64,000 bases of DNA from Fabrea salina (Eukaryota; Ciliophora; Heterotrichea; Heterotrichida; Fabreidae), in NCBI GenBank assembly GCA_022984795.1, contig JALIHJ010000052.1, positions 122,087 to 186,086 on the forward strand. The letters run 5' to 3'. Numbering within the stretch: position 1 is the first letter of the stretch; each line of letters opens with the position of its first letter. A program made the translations under genes and the position numbers. Shown in pieces: positions 29,506 to 39,320 of this stretch. The notes under the pieces are model-generated. The model worked only from the letters and a program-made list of their open reading frames with translations, did not search any database and had not been told where the DNA came from.

Positions 29506-30717
29506 ATGAGTGTAATAACAAGTCTTGCATGGGTATCAAGAGGCTACGCCCGAGCCGAACCAATACAGCAAGAAGTGCAAATGGACGACTTCGAAGACTT
29601 CCAAGAAAACAACGATATGCAGCTAGAAAACTATGACCAGGAAAATCCTGACCCTGTGTTCACTAATGTTGAGTACGACGCCCACTTAGAAGACTTAAAA
29701 GACCAAGAAGAAGAAGAGAACTGCAAAATCCAGCCTAAAGACGCTTTGATCGTTGCTGGTGTGCAGAACGGAGACTTCAGCGAACTAGACGTGTATGTGT
29801 ATGTGGAGGAAACCAGTGCACTTTATGTGCACCACGACATAATTCTCAGTGCTTACCCTCTAGACCTCCAGTGGCTGCCTTACAACCCCCAAAACCCAGG
29901 AGAAGCTGGCAACTGCTTAGCAGTAGGCAGTTTTTTGCCTGAAATTGAAGTGTGGAACCTGGACTTACTTGACGCTTTAGAGCCAGTTGTCTCACTTGGA
30001 GGAGTTAAGCGTGTGGAAAACAAGTCAGGCAAGAAAAAGAAGAAAACCAAAACTTACAAAAAAGGCAGTCACAGAGATGCAGTGATGTCTTTGGACATGC
30101 ACCCTATTAGAAACAACATCCTTGCTAGTGGCTCTGCCGACACACAAGTTAAGTTGTGGGATGTGCTTGAAAACAAGTGCAGCTTGACTCTTGACCACCA
30201 CCAAGGCAAGGTCCAGGCCGTCAAGTGGAACCCCACCGAAGAAAAGATAATTGCTACAGGAGGACTTGACGGGAACCTATTTGTAATGAGTGCTGACTCT
30301 CCAAGTTCAAGAATCAGTGCCTCAGTTCCTTCTGAAGTAGAGTCTATTTCTTGGGACCCTTTTTCGCCCTTAAAAGTGTCGATCACCACTGAAGACGGAT
30401 TCTTAAACACATACGACGCAAGGAACCTTTCAGCTCCGCTGTTGAGTGTAAAAGCACACAAGAACCAGTCCACAGCTAGGTACAGTCCTGGAGTTCCTAA
30501 CTTGTTAGCTACAGCTTCAGCTGACTGCACAGTGAGCTTGTGGGACGCACAGAACTTAACTAGAATTCAAGAAAAAGACATGAAGGTAGATAAGTTGTTG
30601 TGCTTAGAGTTCTACAAAGACTCTCCGTACATACTAGCTACAGGAGGACTCGGAGGCGAAATAGCAGTTTGGGACACAGAAGAAAGCTCACTTGTCACAT
30701 CTCACTTCTCTAAATAA
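29506..30717 (+). CDS. PWP1: Periodic tryptophan protein 1 (WD40)
   Basis: This 403-aa nucleolar WD40 protein is involved in ribosome biogenesis and rDNA chromatin. The N terminus SVITSLAWVSRGYARAEP is the typical PWP1 start, followed by an acidic stretch and DALIVAGVQNGDFSELDVYVY. The YVHHDIILSAYPLDLQWL block and WD repeats (SGSADTQVKLWD, TASADCTVSLWD, ATGGLGGEIAVWD) are conserved. Its TAA (30715-30717) is immediately followed by the ATG of the phosphatase gene with no intervening base. Confidence 0.93.
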   Translation: MSVITSLAWVSRGYARAEPIQQEVQMDDFEDFQENNDMQLENYDQENPDPVFTNVEYDAHLEDLKDQEEEENCKIQPKDALIVAGVQNGDFSELDVYVYVEETSALYVHHDIILSAYPLDLQWLPYNPQNPGEAGNCLAVGSFLPEIEVWNLDLLDALEPVVSLGGVKRVENKSGKKKKKTKTYKKGSHRDAVMSLDMHPIRNNILASGSADTQVKLWDVLENKCSLTLDHHQGKVQAVKWNPTEEKIIATGGLDGNLFVMSADSPSSRISASVPSEVESISWDPFSPLKVSITTEDGFLNTYDARNLSAPLLSVKAHKNQSTARYSPGVPNLLATASADCTVSLWDAQNLTRIQEKDMKVDKLLCLEFYKDSPYILATGGLGGEIAVWDTEESSLVTSHFSK

Positions 30718-31239
30718 ATGGAAACCGCTTCAAACCCCGAAAACAAAGAACTTGCTACCCAGTTAATGCAGCAAATCCGTATGTTCCTAGCACTCAAGCA
30801 CTACAAAACCGACAGCACTCCAGCTGAAGTGCTTGAAAGAGTTTACATAGGAAGCATCGGAGCAGCTATGTCCAAAAACAAACTTAAAGACTTAGGAATC
30901 ACACACGTACTTACCCTTATAGACAAAATGAACCCTATGTTTCCAGACGAGTTTGTCTACAAGTGCGTCAGCATAACTGACAGTGCTGAGAGTGACATAG
31001 TTTCTGAAGTAGATGAATGCTTGAGCTTCATAAAAACAGCAGTTAGCCAGGGAGGCAAGGTGCTAGTGCATTGCTTTGCAGGAAGAAGTAGGTCTGGAAG
31101 TGTAGTGGTGGCTTATGTCATGAAAGAAAACCAAATGACCTACGACGAAGCACTTAAGTTTGTCCAAGAAAAAAGAGAAGTAGTTCAGCCGAACCCTGGG
31201 TTCGAAGCTCAACTTAGAAACTGGGAACTTAACAAATAG
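30718..31239 (+). CDS. Dual-specificity protein phosphatase
   Basis: This 173-aa protein has the DSP signature HCFAGRSRS (His118, Cys119, Arg125) with a downstream Ser. A candidate general acid lies in SITDSAESDI, and YIGSIGAA is the typical strand at the start of the domain. It is a minimal catalytic domain without targeting modules; the substrate is unknown. The ATG abuts the PWP1 stop. It ends in TAG, the only host gene here to do so, with an in-frame TAA four codons later; the next gene starts 14 bp after the TAG. Confidence 0.92.
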   Translation: METASNPENKELATQLMQQIRMFLALKHYKTDSTPAEVLERVYIGSIGAAMSKNKLKDLGITHVLTLIDKMNPMFPDEFVYKCVSITDSAESDIVSEVDECLSFIKTAVSQGGKVLVHCFAGRSRSGSVVVAYVMKENQMTYDEALKFVQEKREVVQPNPGFEAQLRNWELNK

Positions 31240-31253
31240 GTTGTAAGTTAAAA

Positions 31254-32786
31254 ATGTGTTCTGATATTGCTTGGTTGCTTAACTTGGACTTAGAGCCTGA
31301 ACCTAGGTCCTTTGAGTTTAAAGGCTTAGAGTGGATTCACAGAGCAGAACCCTTTTTAAAGCCCAGTCCTGACCAAATTGTTGAGGAAAAAAAAGCAGGC
31401 GGCAGAAGGGAGCCTATTGTTGTTCCTCAGTCAAAAGAGTCCAAGAGCTTACTTCACTGCAAACCTTCCACTCAGCCTGTAACTAAGCCCCCTAAACTCT
31501 TACAGAGTTCTAGTACTCAGCCTCAAAGCATTCCTGACTTGAAAGACGAAGTACCTACACTGAATGTAGTGTTTTTAGGACACCAAAAGTCCGGAAAAAG
31601 CTCTATTTTAGGAAGAATTCTTTACGACTTTGGTTACTTTGACGATAAACTTTTGCACAGGTTCAGAAGAGACTCTTCCAAAGCAAGTATTCAAAACGGC
31701 GAGTTTGCTTGGGCAGTAGATTTGCTTTTGCAAGAAAAACAACTAGGCACTGTCAGTTGCTTTTCAGAGTCCATCAGAACAGAGCAAAAAGTACTTCACT
31801 TGCTAGACACTCCTGGAAACAGCGAGTACTTCACCGAGTACATTAGTGGGGCTGCTCAAGCTGACTTGTGTGTAATAGTAGTTGACTCAACAGTTAAGAA
31901 AAAGCGCATAGAAAGTAGAGTAGTTGAACCTACTAAAGAACTAGCTTTCCTTGCAAGGAGTTACGGAGTGAGCCAAGTGATAGTGGCTGTTTCAAGGAGT
32001 GAAGTGATACCTCAGGAGATTGAAAGCAGTGTTTTGCCTGTAATTCAGCAAGCAGGGTTCAAACCTGAAAACATTAGGTTTGTGCCTGTGAGCCCAGTTG
32101 AAGGAGTCAACGTGACTCTTAGAGCTACTAGTGAGCAACCTTGTTTGTTTGAACTCATCCAAGAAACAGAACCTCCCAAACCCAACCTGCAGAACTTAGT
32201 TTTCAGAGTAGAAGACTGCTACAGACTTGTGCACGGAAGTTTACTTGGGTATTCAATATCAGGGAAAATACTTTCAGGGTTCATTAAACCTAACTCAAAA
32301 GTGCAAATACCCCAAATAAACTTTTCAGCCCAAATAAAAGAAATAGAAAAAGGAGGCCAAAAAGTGAACTTAGCCTTTGCTGGAGACAATGTGGACTTTA
32401 CGCTTAAGAAGTTCACAGGCAACTTCGAAAAGGTCAAACCAGGACAAGTAGTTTCAAGTTCCCAACTTAAACTTCCACAGAAACTAGTAATCAGAGGCGT
32501 GACTGGAGAACTAAAAGTCCCAGTAACCAAAAACATGCAAATGCTACTGCACATGGGTTCCACCAGAGTCCCTGTGAAAGTAACCAGGATCACTAAAGAA
32601 ATCCAAGGCAGACAAGCTAAAGCAAACCCTAGAGCTTTGTGGTCTAAGAAAATGGGTGAACTTGAAGTGCTATGTGAAAGACCCACACCCTGTGCAACTT
32701 TCAAAGAAAATCCAACTTTAAGTAGGGTTGTACTTACTTACTCAGGAAAAATTATGCTAGCAGGTATGGTTATGAACACTTTATAA
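31254..32786 (+). CDS. Divergent HBS1/eRF3-like translational GTPase
   Basis: This 510-aa protein has a variable N terminus (about 1-100) and the EF1A-family order of GTPase domain, beta barrel 2 (VFRVEDCYRL, VHGSLLGYSISGKILSGFI) and barrel 3. It is closest in layout to HBS1, the Dom34 partner in ribosome rescue. The P-loop is GHQKSGKSS (109-117). G3 is DTPGN (185-189), so the catalytic His of DxPGH is Asn. At the expected NKxD site the sequence is SRSE (247-250). Guanine specificity and hydrolysis may be lost; a regulatory pseudo-GTPase is possible. Confidence 0.75.
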   Translation: MCSDIAWLLNLDLEPEPRSFEFKGLEWIHRAEPFLKPSPDQIVEEKKAGGRREPIVVPQSKESKSLLHCKPSTQPVTKPPKLLQSSSTQPQSIPDLKDEVPTLNVVFLGHQKSGKSSILGRILYDFGYFDDKLLHRFRRDSSKASIQNGEFAWAVDLLLQEKQLGTVSCFSESIRTEQKVLHLLDTPGNSEYFTEYISGAAQADLCVIVVDSTVKKKRIESRVVEPTKELAFLARSYGVSQVIVAVSRSEVIPQEIESSVLPVIQQAGFKPENIRFVPVSPVEGVNVTLRATSEQPCLFELIQETEPPKPNLQNLVFRVEDCYRLVHGSLLGYSISGKILSGFIKPNSKVQIPQINFSAQIKEIEKGGQKVNLAFAGDNVDFTLKKFTGNFEKVKPGQVVSSSQLKLPQKLVIRGVTGELKVPVTKNMQMLLHMGSTRVPVKVTRITKEIQGRQAKANPRALWSKKMGELEVLCERPTPCATFKENPTLSRVVLTYSGKIMLAGMVMNTL

Positions 32787-32836
32787 GCAGCTTTAAAATA
32801 ATTTAAGTCAAAAACATTTATGGCCCATTTTTACAA

Positions 32837-33319
32837 ATGACATTTTGGTCGTTCTCTCCTAAAGAAAACAGGTGGAGGATAAGGCGCAGACTCAACCTAG
32901 ACTTCAACGAAAGGAAGTTTGGACTGGAGTCACTAGGCCGCTACAACCCAGTCAAAGAGTTTTACTTCCGAATGTGCAGACATGTAGGGAACGCCCGGTA
33001 CTTTGGGTTGTTCTTGCTTTACCCAGTAGTTAAGTTTTACATGTCCCGTCCTCCTGACCCCAAAAAGAAGGAAGAAGAAGACAGGATGATGAAAGAAGCT
33101 GACGACTACGTACTCAACGAGGTCCCCACTGACCCCGTCCTTGGCAACCCTGAAATCTCTGCTGAGAACCTTGCTGCTTTGGTGAGCTCTAACTATGGAT
33201 TCAACTCTATGATTGAGTTGATTTCTCTCAACAAGAAGTCTAACGAGTTCTGGGAGTACATGTGCTACAAAGTTGACACTGAAAACGACGGAGAAAAGTG
33301 GCACGATTACCAGGATTAA
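32837..33319 (+). CDS. Small single-TM protein, unknown
   Basis: This 160-aa protein has a basic N terminus (RWRIRRRLNL) and one likely membrane segment near 55-70 (YFGLFLLYPVVKFYM). An acidic C-terminal half with Trp and Tyr at the end follows (YKVDTENDGEKWHDY). The charge pattern would suit a ciliate mitochondrial membrane-complex subunit, but no family is recognised. It is 50 bp downstream of the HBS1-like gene and is the last gene before a gene-poor stretch. Confidence 0.6.
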   Translation: MTFWSFSPKENRWRIRRRLNLDFNERKFGLESLGRYNPVKEFYFRMCRHVGNARYFGLFLLYPVVKFYMSRPPDPKKKEEEDRMMKEADDYVLNEVPTDPVLGNPEISAENLAALVSSNYGFNSMIELISLNKKSNEFWEYMCYKVDTENDGEKWHDYQD

Positions 33320-33490
33320 GGTAACTTTAAGTTTCTTATTAGTTTGCTTAGTTTCTGTTAGAGTTTAGCTATTCATGGTTATATTTTCAGTGCTTAATTT
33401 TTTAATACTTTAAAGTTTTCATTACTCCGTCTATTTGCTAGATTTTTAGGTTTGTGCTTTACTTGTAATTTCTCGTTTTCTAGCTTGATT

Positions 33491-33873
33491 CATATGCTTA
33501 CCTTTATGGAATGTGTCTCTAGGTTTTGCATATGGTGTTCTTTCTTGTGTGGTTGTGTTGCATTGGTTTCACCTCCATTTTAGGAGTCCAAATCCTGTGA
33601 GACATAATCTTTAATATTCAGAAGTATTGTGAGGAGCTTCAAAACTGCTCAAGAGTTCCTAAAGGAAGGAAGCTTGAGCTAGCAGACTCTGGAGGTGGCC
33701 TCAATTGCTACAGTAGCAGGTCTACTGTATCAACTCCAAGCACTCTGAGGCAGGGGCGAGGGCAAACCAACAGAGTCCCGGGAGAAGGACTCGGCCGTAT
33801 AGAGCATATGATGTACGAACTGAGAGTAGAGCAGAAGGAGCAAGCAAGGGACTTCTACTCTAAACGTAACTAA
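33491..33873 (+). pseudogene. Small membrane/coiled-coil family, copy D (inverted duplicate)
   Basis: This copy resembles copy A along its length but lies on the opposite strand about 30 kb away. Shared blocks include the upstream TCTCTAGGTTTTGCATATG, TCACCTCCATTTTAGGA, the CAAGCTTCCTTCCTT region and the 3' end coding GLGRIEHMMYELRVEQ...ARDFYSKRN then TAA. The ATG of copy A is not preserved and the middle carries indels and stops, so it is probably non-functional. A 6-bp in-frame indel relative to copy A (extra Lys-Glu) suggests past selection on protein. Confidence 0.6.
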
Positions 33874-34245
33874 ACTTAACATTTATTAAGGTGTTCTTGC
33901 AGCAGTTTTGATAGGTGGATTCCAGAATGCTTGTCTTCAGATAACACCCTGCTTTGGTAAGGGGTCACCAGTCGACTCATACTACGACCAGTTTAGTTGG
34001 GTTGCAGTGAAGACTAATAAGTTTTTGTAATACTCACTTTCTATGTGTACTCCAGGCATTGTCTACTCATATCGATTTAGGGTGGACAAAGCTGGTAAAG
34101 TGACCCTCCCAGATCATATTCCTAGTTGATTAAACAAGGATGATGGTTATTTACTTAGACTGAACGAGAGTCGACATATGGATTTGTTTGACTCGTGATA
34201 TATTATGAACTAATTTTCAGATTTATCTATAAAGCTTATAATAAT
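33874..34245 (+). other. Gene-poor spacer with a possible decayed coding remnant
   Basis: Bases about 33955-34130 read GKGSPVDSYYDQFSWV..., a TAA, then YSLSMCTPGIVYSYRFRV in one frame. This looks like an eroded protein-coding piece, but it has no start and no recognised family. The remainder is A/T-rich and leads to the ATG at 34246. Confidence 0.3.
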
Positions 34246-37200
34246 ATGAGCGGTAAGCGTCGAAGAATGAAGAAGAAAAAAGCCTCTCGAATCGAGCCTA
34301 GTCCAAAGGATCAACCCTTCTCAAATCAAAAACAGCTAGAAGAAGTAAAGCAGGAACCCTCCCAAAACGAGCCCAGCATGGAGAAACAATTCTTTGAAGA
34401 AGTAAAGCAGGAACCCTTCCAAAACCAGCCTGGTCCGCAAGAAAAACTTAAAGCAGACCAAAACCAACCTGAAATAAAGTTGGAAGAAGAAGAATACGAA
34501 ATTCCAGGAAAAAAAAGAGATTATCGAAATCAAAAGCGAGAAGAAGCGAAACGTGAAGTTTCAGAAGGATTTATTTTTGTGCTGTTCGGGGTCAAGAAAT
34601 GGAATGTCACAGAAATAAAAGTTGAAATAATGAAGTATCATCCGGATGTTAAATACTTACCATTTGAGCTCGATAGATGGAGGCCTTCTGGTGGGTACTT
34701 CATTAATCAGGATATAAGGATGTGGGGTTATCATACTCAGTTTGATGTTAATAAATTCCAGATCCGTATAAAAATGCCTAGTCTTTTTGGGGACAAGCAT
34801 TGCTACGAAGAATGCAGAACTTTCAGACTAATTCAGCGACAGAAATTTCAGTTTGAGTTCAATGTTAGGTTGAAGGATGATGTTAGTGAACATGTGCTAA
34901 ACCCATATGAACAACTTTGCTTCTACTCTTTGTTTGTGCTGGAAAATGGAATGACTGAAGCTGTTCCTCTGTTGGTAGAGCAGTTCTGCGTTGAATTTAA
35001 CAAACAACAACTCCAGGGATTAAACCCACAAGATTTCATCCGATGCTTGGAGTTAGTTTCAGATAAACTAGACTTACCAAATGTCTATGACAGCGTGATT
35101 GTATTATTAGGACTGGTTCCTATTAAGCAGCATCACCTGATAGAAGCCAGGCCACTGATTGTTCAGCTGAGCTCAGATTCAAAAGACTTACTGAGATCAC
35201 TTGGGAATGAAACTATCTACTCAAGAACCTTGATTAGAGGTATTTCCTCCTTACTACTTAAAAAAAGGGGTAACTCCTGGGGAGATATCCTTGTTCGAGT
35301 AGAAAACCAACCAGCTAAAGTTGAGATTGCTAAGAAGTTGGCTAGACTGACAAACCAGATCCAAGAAGAAGAAGCTATGCTTTTAATAAGCATACTAAAG
35401 CTAACACCAGAGTCTCGACAGTCCATCAAAGAACTCATTCCTAAACTGAAAGACTTTGAAATGATTGTTGGGCTGATCAACAAATTCTACCAAAACGAGG
35501 CTGAAGCTTGCAGACTCGAAGACAAGGACCTGGAAGAGATCTTCAAGACCTATGCCGAGTGTATGAGTCTCTCAATCGCCGAGATAGCTAACATGGTCAG
35601 AATTCTGCATGAAAATCAGGGAATCAGAGTGTTTGCCCGAGCCCACCTCTCTACTAAGTTTAGGGAATACTTGAATTACCAGATAAAGCCGGGTGAATAC
35701 ACTTCAGAGAACCTAGAACTTCTCAGGAAAGTCTTCAACGAGTACTACGATCAACAATTTCTAGAAGGAGTTTACAAAGATTATATTTCTCATGAGTTTT
35801 TGATTAAATGCCAATTTAGGCTTTCCGAGGTGCTCGAATTAAAGCCTCCTTCATACGGAAGGATAATAGAATACTGGATTTCTGGAAAGGTGGAAGAGTC
35901 CAGAGACAAACAGAGACTCATAGAGTTGTTGATTGAAGAGCTGAACTTACTTAGAGACGAGGACTACAAAAGATGCTTCTTAAACAAAGCAATTGAAAGA
36001 CTGATTTACTACTCAAGAATGAGATACTTCACTAAGGCTTCTCTCTGCGAAGTCATAGGCAACCAGGCATTCCAAGCATTCCAAGCATTCCAAGACCTCT
36101 TCTTGCAAGAATTGATGAGAGCCACTTTAACTTTGAGTGAATATAATGATCTTTTGAGACTTCAAGAAAAATACCCAGCAAATACTTTGATCAGTAACGC
36201 GATTTGCTGCCACTTAGCCAAGCAACACGGAGGGAGAGTAACTTTTGAAGAAATAAAACAAGAGCTTCTAACAAATCCTTCTAAAGGATACTACTGGTTT
36301 CCACTCCTCGGACTTCACGAACGACTGCATGGAAATACCTTCATCAGGGACTTAGTACACGGAATCTGCCAACTGTTCAACTACATCCAAACTGGAGCAC
36401 TAGCTATAGATGAGGTTCTGCACCTTAAAAATCAAAGTCAAACCCAGAAAGAAGACCTAGTTGCTTACTTTGAACTTGCTTTGATAGTGCAAGGGCAGTT
36501 CCAAAAAGACTTAGTCAGAAACACCCTAAACCAAGCCTTCAAGCAAGTAGAAGACATCAGAAACCAAATAGAGAGGGTAAGAACCTTTTTGGAATTTCTG
36601 TGTCAGGGAGCCCAAGACTACCAAGCTACTATGGATGCTTTTAATCAGTTCAGCAGAAACTACCACAACAACCAAGTATCCTATTATTTTGACCAGAATC
36701 TGCAGTGCTTCGTTCAACCTTCAAACCAGTATTCTAGGTTCGCTCACTGCTATGCCTTCAAGAACTATTACTTAACGCATCTCAAACCAGCTCAATACAC
36801 CTGCCAACAAGTGATCAACTTGTGCAATAATGCCTATTACAACATGCAACAAGAACTAACTGGCATAATCACCAACCTTGAAAACACTCAGCTCTCTCAA
36901 CTGCTAGACATATACGATGGAGCAGTCAACATCGAAAAAGAACTTGAGGTCATTAAGAAGATGCTCAACCCAAGCATGGAAGTTCTAGCTGACTTAGGAG
37001 AGTGCCTGACTTACTCCTCTAAAAAAGAACTCAAGGCTTTGAAAGACCACTCAGTAGCTATCATTTCAATGCAGGAACTCTTCGGACTCCAAGACGACAC
37101 TGTGCTTGGAATCTGCGAAAACTTCAGAATGTGCGCAAATAATGCACACGGTATAAGCATTGCTGGCTTCTTAATAACTCTGCGAACTCTAAACCAGCAC

Positions 37201-38841
37201 ACAAAGTTGCTAGAAGAAAAAAGCCAAGAAATAGTTAACTCAAGACTTAAGGTACTGTCGAGTAGCAAAGAGTTGATTAAGTCACTACAAAACATCAAAG
37301 AAGACGAAATCGAGCATATGAAAGAAGGTGTGAATGACTTTGAAGAAAACTCCTACATCACAACTCAAGTAGTGTTTGACCTAGAGAATGTTTACTACTT
37401 TGTCAAAGACCTCTACGACCTGCCTTCTTACGAAGAACTCTGCCAAAGACTCCTAGAAAAAGAGAACGACCCTATAAACAAAGGAATCGTTGGCCAAATG
37501 AGGAGCTGTGTGGTCCAAATATCTTGGATAATGAAAGAAGCCAAGAAAATACAGACCCAAAAGTTCTTCAAGTATCATGGATTCCAAGTTCATGATTATT
37601 CTTCGTATAACTACATTCAGTTTTTCTCGGGTCGCAGTCCGAACCTTTCAAAGGTCTTCACTAGTTCAGACTGTCCTAAGTGTGCATACTGTCACGCTGA
37701 TGCTAGCTTTATGTGCAAGTGCAACTCTTCTTATTTTTGCATTAAACACCTAGGTCTGCATTATGAAGATTATGAATTCGAGCAGCACGTGATGGAGTCT
37801 TTAGTTTCTAGTAGAGAAAGAAACGACTCTAAAGTCTGCAAGTCCCTAACTACAATCAAGACCTCTTTAAGCCTACTCAAGCGAAGGGCCTACGACATCA
37901 CTAACCAAGTCAAGCTTGCTGTAGACGAAATGTGCAGAGAAGAAATAGCCAAGCTCAACTCATTCGAGTCCCAAATACACCAAATAGAAAACGACTTAGT
38001 GTATTTAGACCAGTCAAGTTCTCTCTGCGAGTATTTACTTTACTGGAACCAACAAGACATAGCAGAGTCTATTAGAAACTACGAAAGTGACGGTTTAGCT
38101 ATTATGGGCAAACTATTCAACACCAACTCAAAGGGCAGATTTATTCTGCAGAAAGAAGAACTCAAGCTCCCTATTTATAGCTCTAGGTACCACTTCAAGT
38201 TCTTGGAACGCAAGCTCAAAACCACCGACCTAGAAACTATGACTGAGTCCTTAATCAGCATTCCTGAAGCAGTCAACTCAGAAATGGGAAGCTACATCCA
38301 CCACTGCACTCTTCCAAACAGAAACTTGTTTGTTCTGGGCTCCAAAAAAGCAGTTATACTTGACCCGCATACCATGCACTTAGAAGCAACTGTGGCCCTT
38401 CCTACTCAACTCAGCAAAGCTTTTTACAACCAAGGATTGGTTTACTGCCTTTCGAACTCAGCCTCCCTTTACAAGTACGACCTGAACTCTAAGGAATGGA
38501 AGATCCTTTTCAAGCTACCAGAAAAACTGCCAGACTCTCAATGGGTATCTTACAAAGGAAACTTACTACTCACTAGCAACTCAACTGACAAGGTTTACCA
38601 GTATAACCCCAAGGAAAACCACTTTGAGCAAAAACTAGTACTAGAAGGAAGCAAACTCTTATGCAGGGAAGCTCAAAACGTGTATATACTGGGAACAACC
38701 AAGTCATACAGAATCAACGAGCAAACTGGGGACTGCCAAGAAATACCTGCACAACTACCTGTAGAGTGTTCAGAACCCGTACTTTACAAAGGCCGGATCC
38801 ACTTTGAAGCTGGCAGGAGCATAAACTTAACTCAAGTTTAA
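34246..38841 (+). CDS. Large B-box protein with helical middle and propeller-like C terminus
   Basis: The start is taken at ATG 34246 (MSGKRRRMKKKK), giving 1,531 aa; an upstream in-frame ATG at 34195 is also possible. A basic N terminus is followed by imperfect (E)EVKQEP-x-QN-x-P repeats, and then by a very long predominantly helical region. Around 1140-1182 is a B-box-like zinc site (CPKCAYCHADASFMCKCN...CIKHLGLH). A coiled coil (about 1190-1290) and a kelch/beta-propeller-like tail (VLGSKKAVILDP, VYQYNPKENHFEQ) follow. Zinc site plus propeller suggests a TRIM/NHL-like scaffold; function unknown. A 9-bp repeat at 36064-36092 codes (FQA)n. Confidence 0.7.
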   Translation: MSGKRRRMKKKKASRIEPSPKDQPFSNQKQLEEVKQEPSQNEPSMEKQFFEEVKQEPFQNQPGPQEKLKADQNQPEIKLEEEEYEIPGKKRDYRNQKREEAKREVSEGFIFVLFGVKKWNVTEIKVEIMKYHPDVKYLPFELDRWRPSGGYFINQDIRMWGYHTQFDVNKFQIRIKMPSLFGDKHCYEECRTFRLIQRQKFQFEFNVRLKDDVSEHVLNPYEQLCFYSLFVLENGMTEAVPLLVEQFCVEFNKQQLQGLNPQDFIRCLELVSDKLDLPNVYDSVIVLLGLVPIKQHHLIEARPLIVQLSSDSKDLLRSLGNETIYSRTLIRGISSLLLKKRGNSWGDILVRVENQPAKVEIAKKLARLTNQIQEEEAMLLISILKLTPESRQSIKELIPKLKDFEMIVGLINKFYQNEAEACRLEDKDLEEIFKTYAECMSLSIAEIANMVRILHENQGIRVFARAHLSTKFREYLNYQIKPGEYTSENLELLRKVFNEYYDQQFLEGVYKDYISHEFLIKCQFRLSEVLELKPPSYGRIIEYWISGKVEESRDKQRLIELLIEELNLLRDEDYKRCFLNKAIERLIYYSRMRYFTKASLCEVIGNQAFQAFQAFQDLFLQELMRATLTLSEYNDLLRLQEKYPANTLISNAICCHLAKQHGGRVTFEEIKQELLTNPSKGYYWFPLLGLHERLHGNTFIRDLVHGICQLFNYIQTGALAIDEVLHLKNQSQTQKEDLVAYFELALIVQGQFQKDLVRNTLNQAFKQVEDIRNQIERVRTFLEFLCQGAQDYQATMDAFNQFSRNYHNNQVSYYFDQNLQCFVQPSNQYSRFAHCYAFKNYYLTHLKPAQYTCQQVINLCNNAYYNMQQELTGIITNLENTQLSQLLDIYDGAVNIEKELEVIKKMLNPSMEVLADLGECLTYSSKKELKALKDHSVAIISMQELFGLQDDTVLGICENFRMCANNAHGISIAGFLITLRTLNQHTKLLEEKSQEIVNSRLKVLSSSKELIKSLQNIKEDEIEHMKEGVNDFEENSYITTQVVFDLENVYYFVKDLYDLPSYEELCQRLLEKENDPINKGIVGQMRSCVVQISWIMKEAKKIQTQKFFKYHGFQVHDYSSYNYIQFFSGRSPNLSKVFTSSDCPKCAYCHADASFMCKCNSSYFCIKHLGLHYEDYEFEQHVMESLVSSRERNDSKVCKSLTTIKTSLSLLKRRAYDITNQVKLAVDEMCREEIAKLNSFESQIHQIENDLVYLDQSSSLCEYLLYWNQQDIAESIRNYESDGLAIMGKLFNTNSKGRFILQKEELKLPIYSSRYHFKFLERKLKTTDLETMTESLISIPEAVNSEMGSYIHHCTLPNRNLFVLGSKKAVILDPHTMHLEATVALPTQLSKAFYNQGLVYCLSNSASLYKYDLNSKEWKILFKLPEKLPDSQWVSYKGNLLLTSNSTDKVYQYNPKENHFEQKLVLEGSKLLCREAQNVYILGTTKSYRINEQTGDCQEIPAQLPVECSEPVLYKGRIHFEAGRSINLTQV

Positions 38842-39320
38842 TTATTATGTAGCCTTTGGGTCTTGAGTCAACAAGTTTTTGATAGCTCTGTCTGTTTATT
38901 GAATTTCTTGGTTGGTCTTCTAGTATGCTCTGCTGGTTCTTCTACTCTGTACTTTCTCTAGTGTGTTTGGTAAAGCTGGTCTCAATCTAATTTGCTTACT
39001 CTAGTAAACTGTCTTCTAGATACTACAGGAGAGAAGACTGATTGCTTCACAGCTCCCTTATTGCACTCACAATTTGAGTCTGTCTCTCCACACTAGTGCA
39101 GGTCACGTCCAGACTATTCACAAGTAACTTTCTTGGTAATCAAGTACTTGCTGGTCTTTCAAACTCAGTATTTTAAAGTACTTTTTAAATCTGCAACAAG
39201 AGTCAAACAGGCATTGCTGAGGAAAAATAGTTAAGAAAGAATCTCCAGAAGAACCTCTGAAATTATTCGAACACAACCCGACTTAAAAACCAACTAGAAA
39301 CATGAATAAGTAATATAAAA
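38842..39320. other. Intergenic, about 480 bp, no gene
   Basis: No sustained frame on either strand. A few minus-strand pieces look coding-like but are broken by several stops; nothing recognisable. Confidence 0.4.
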
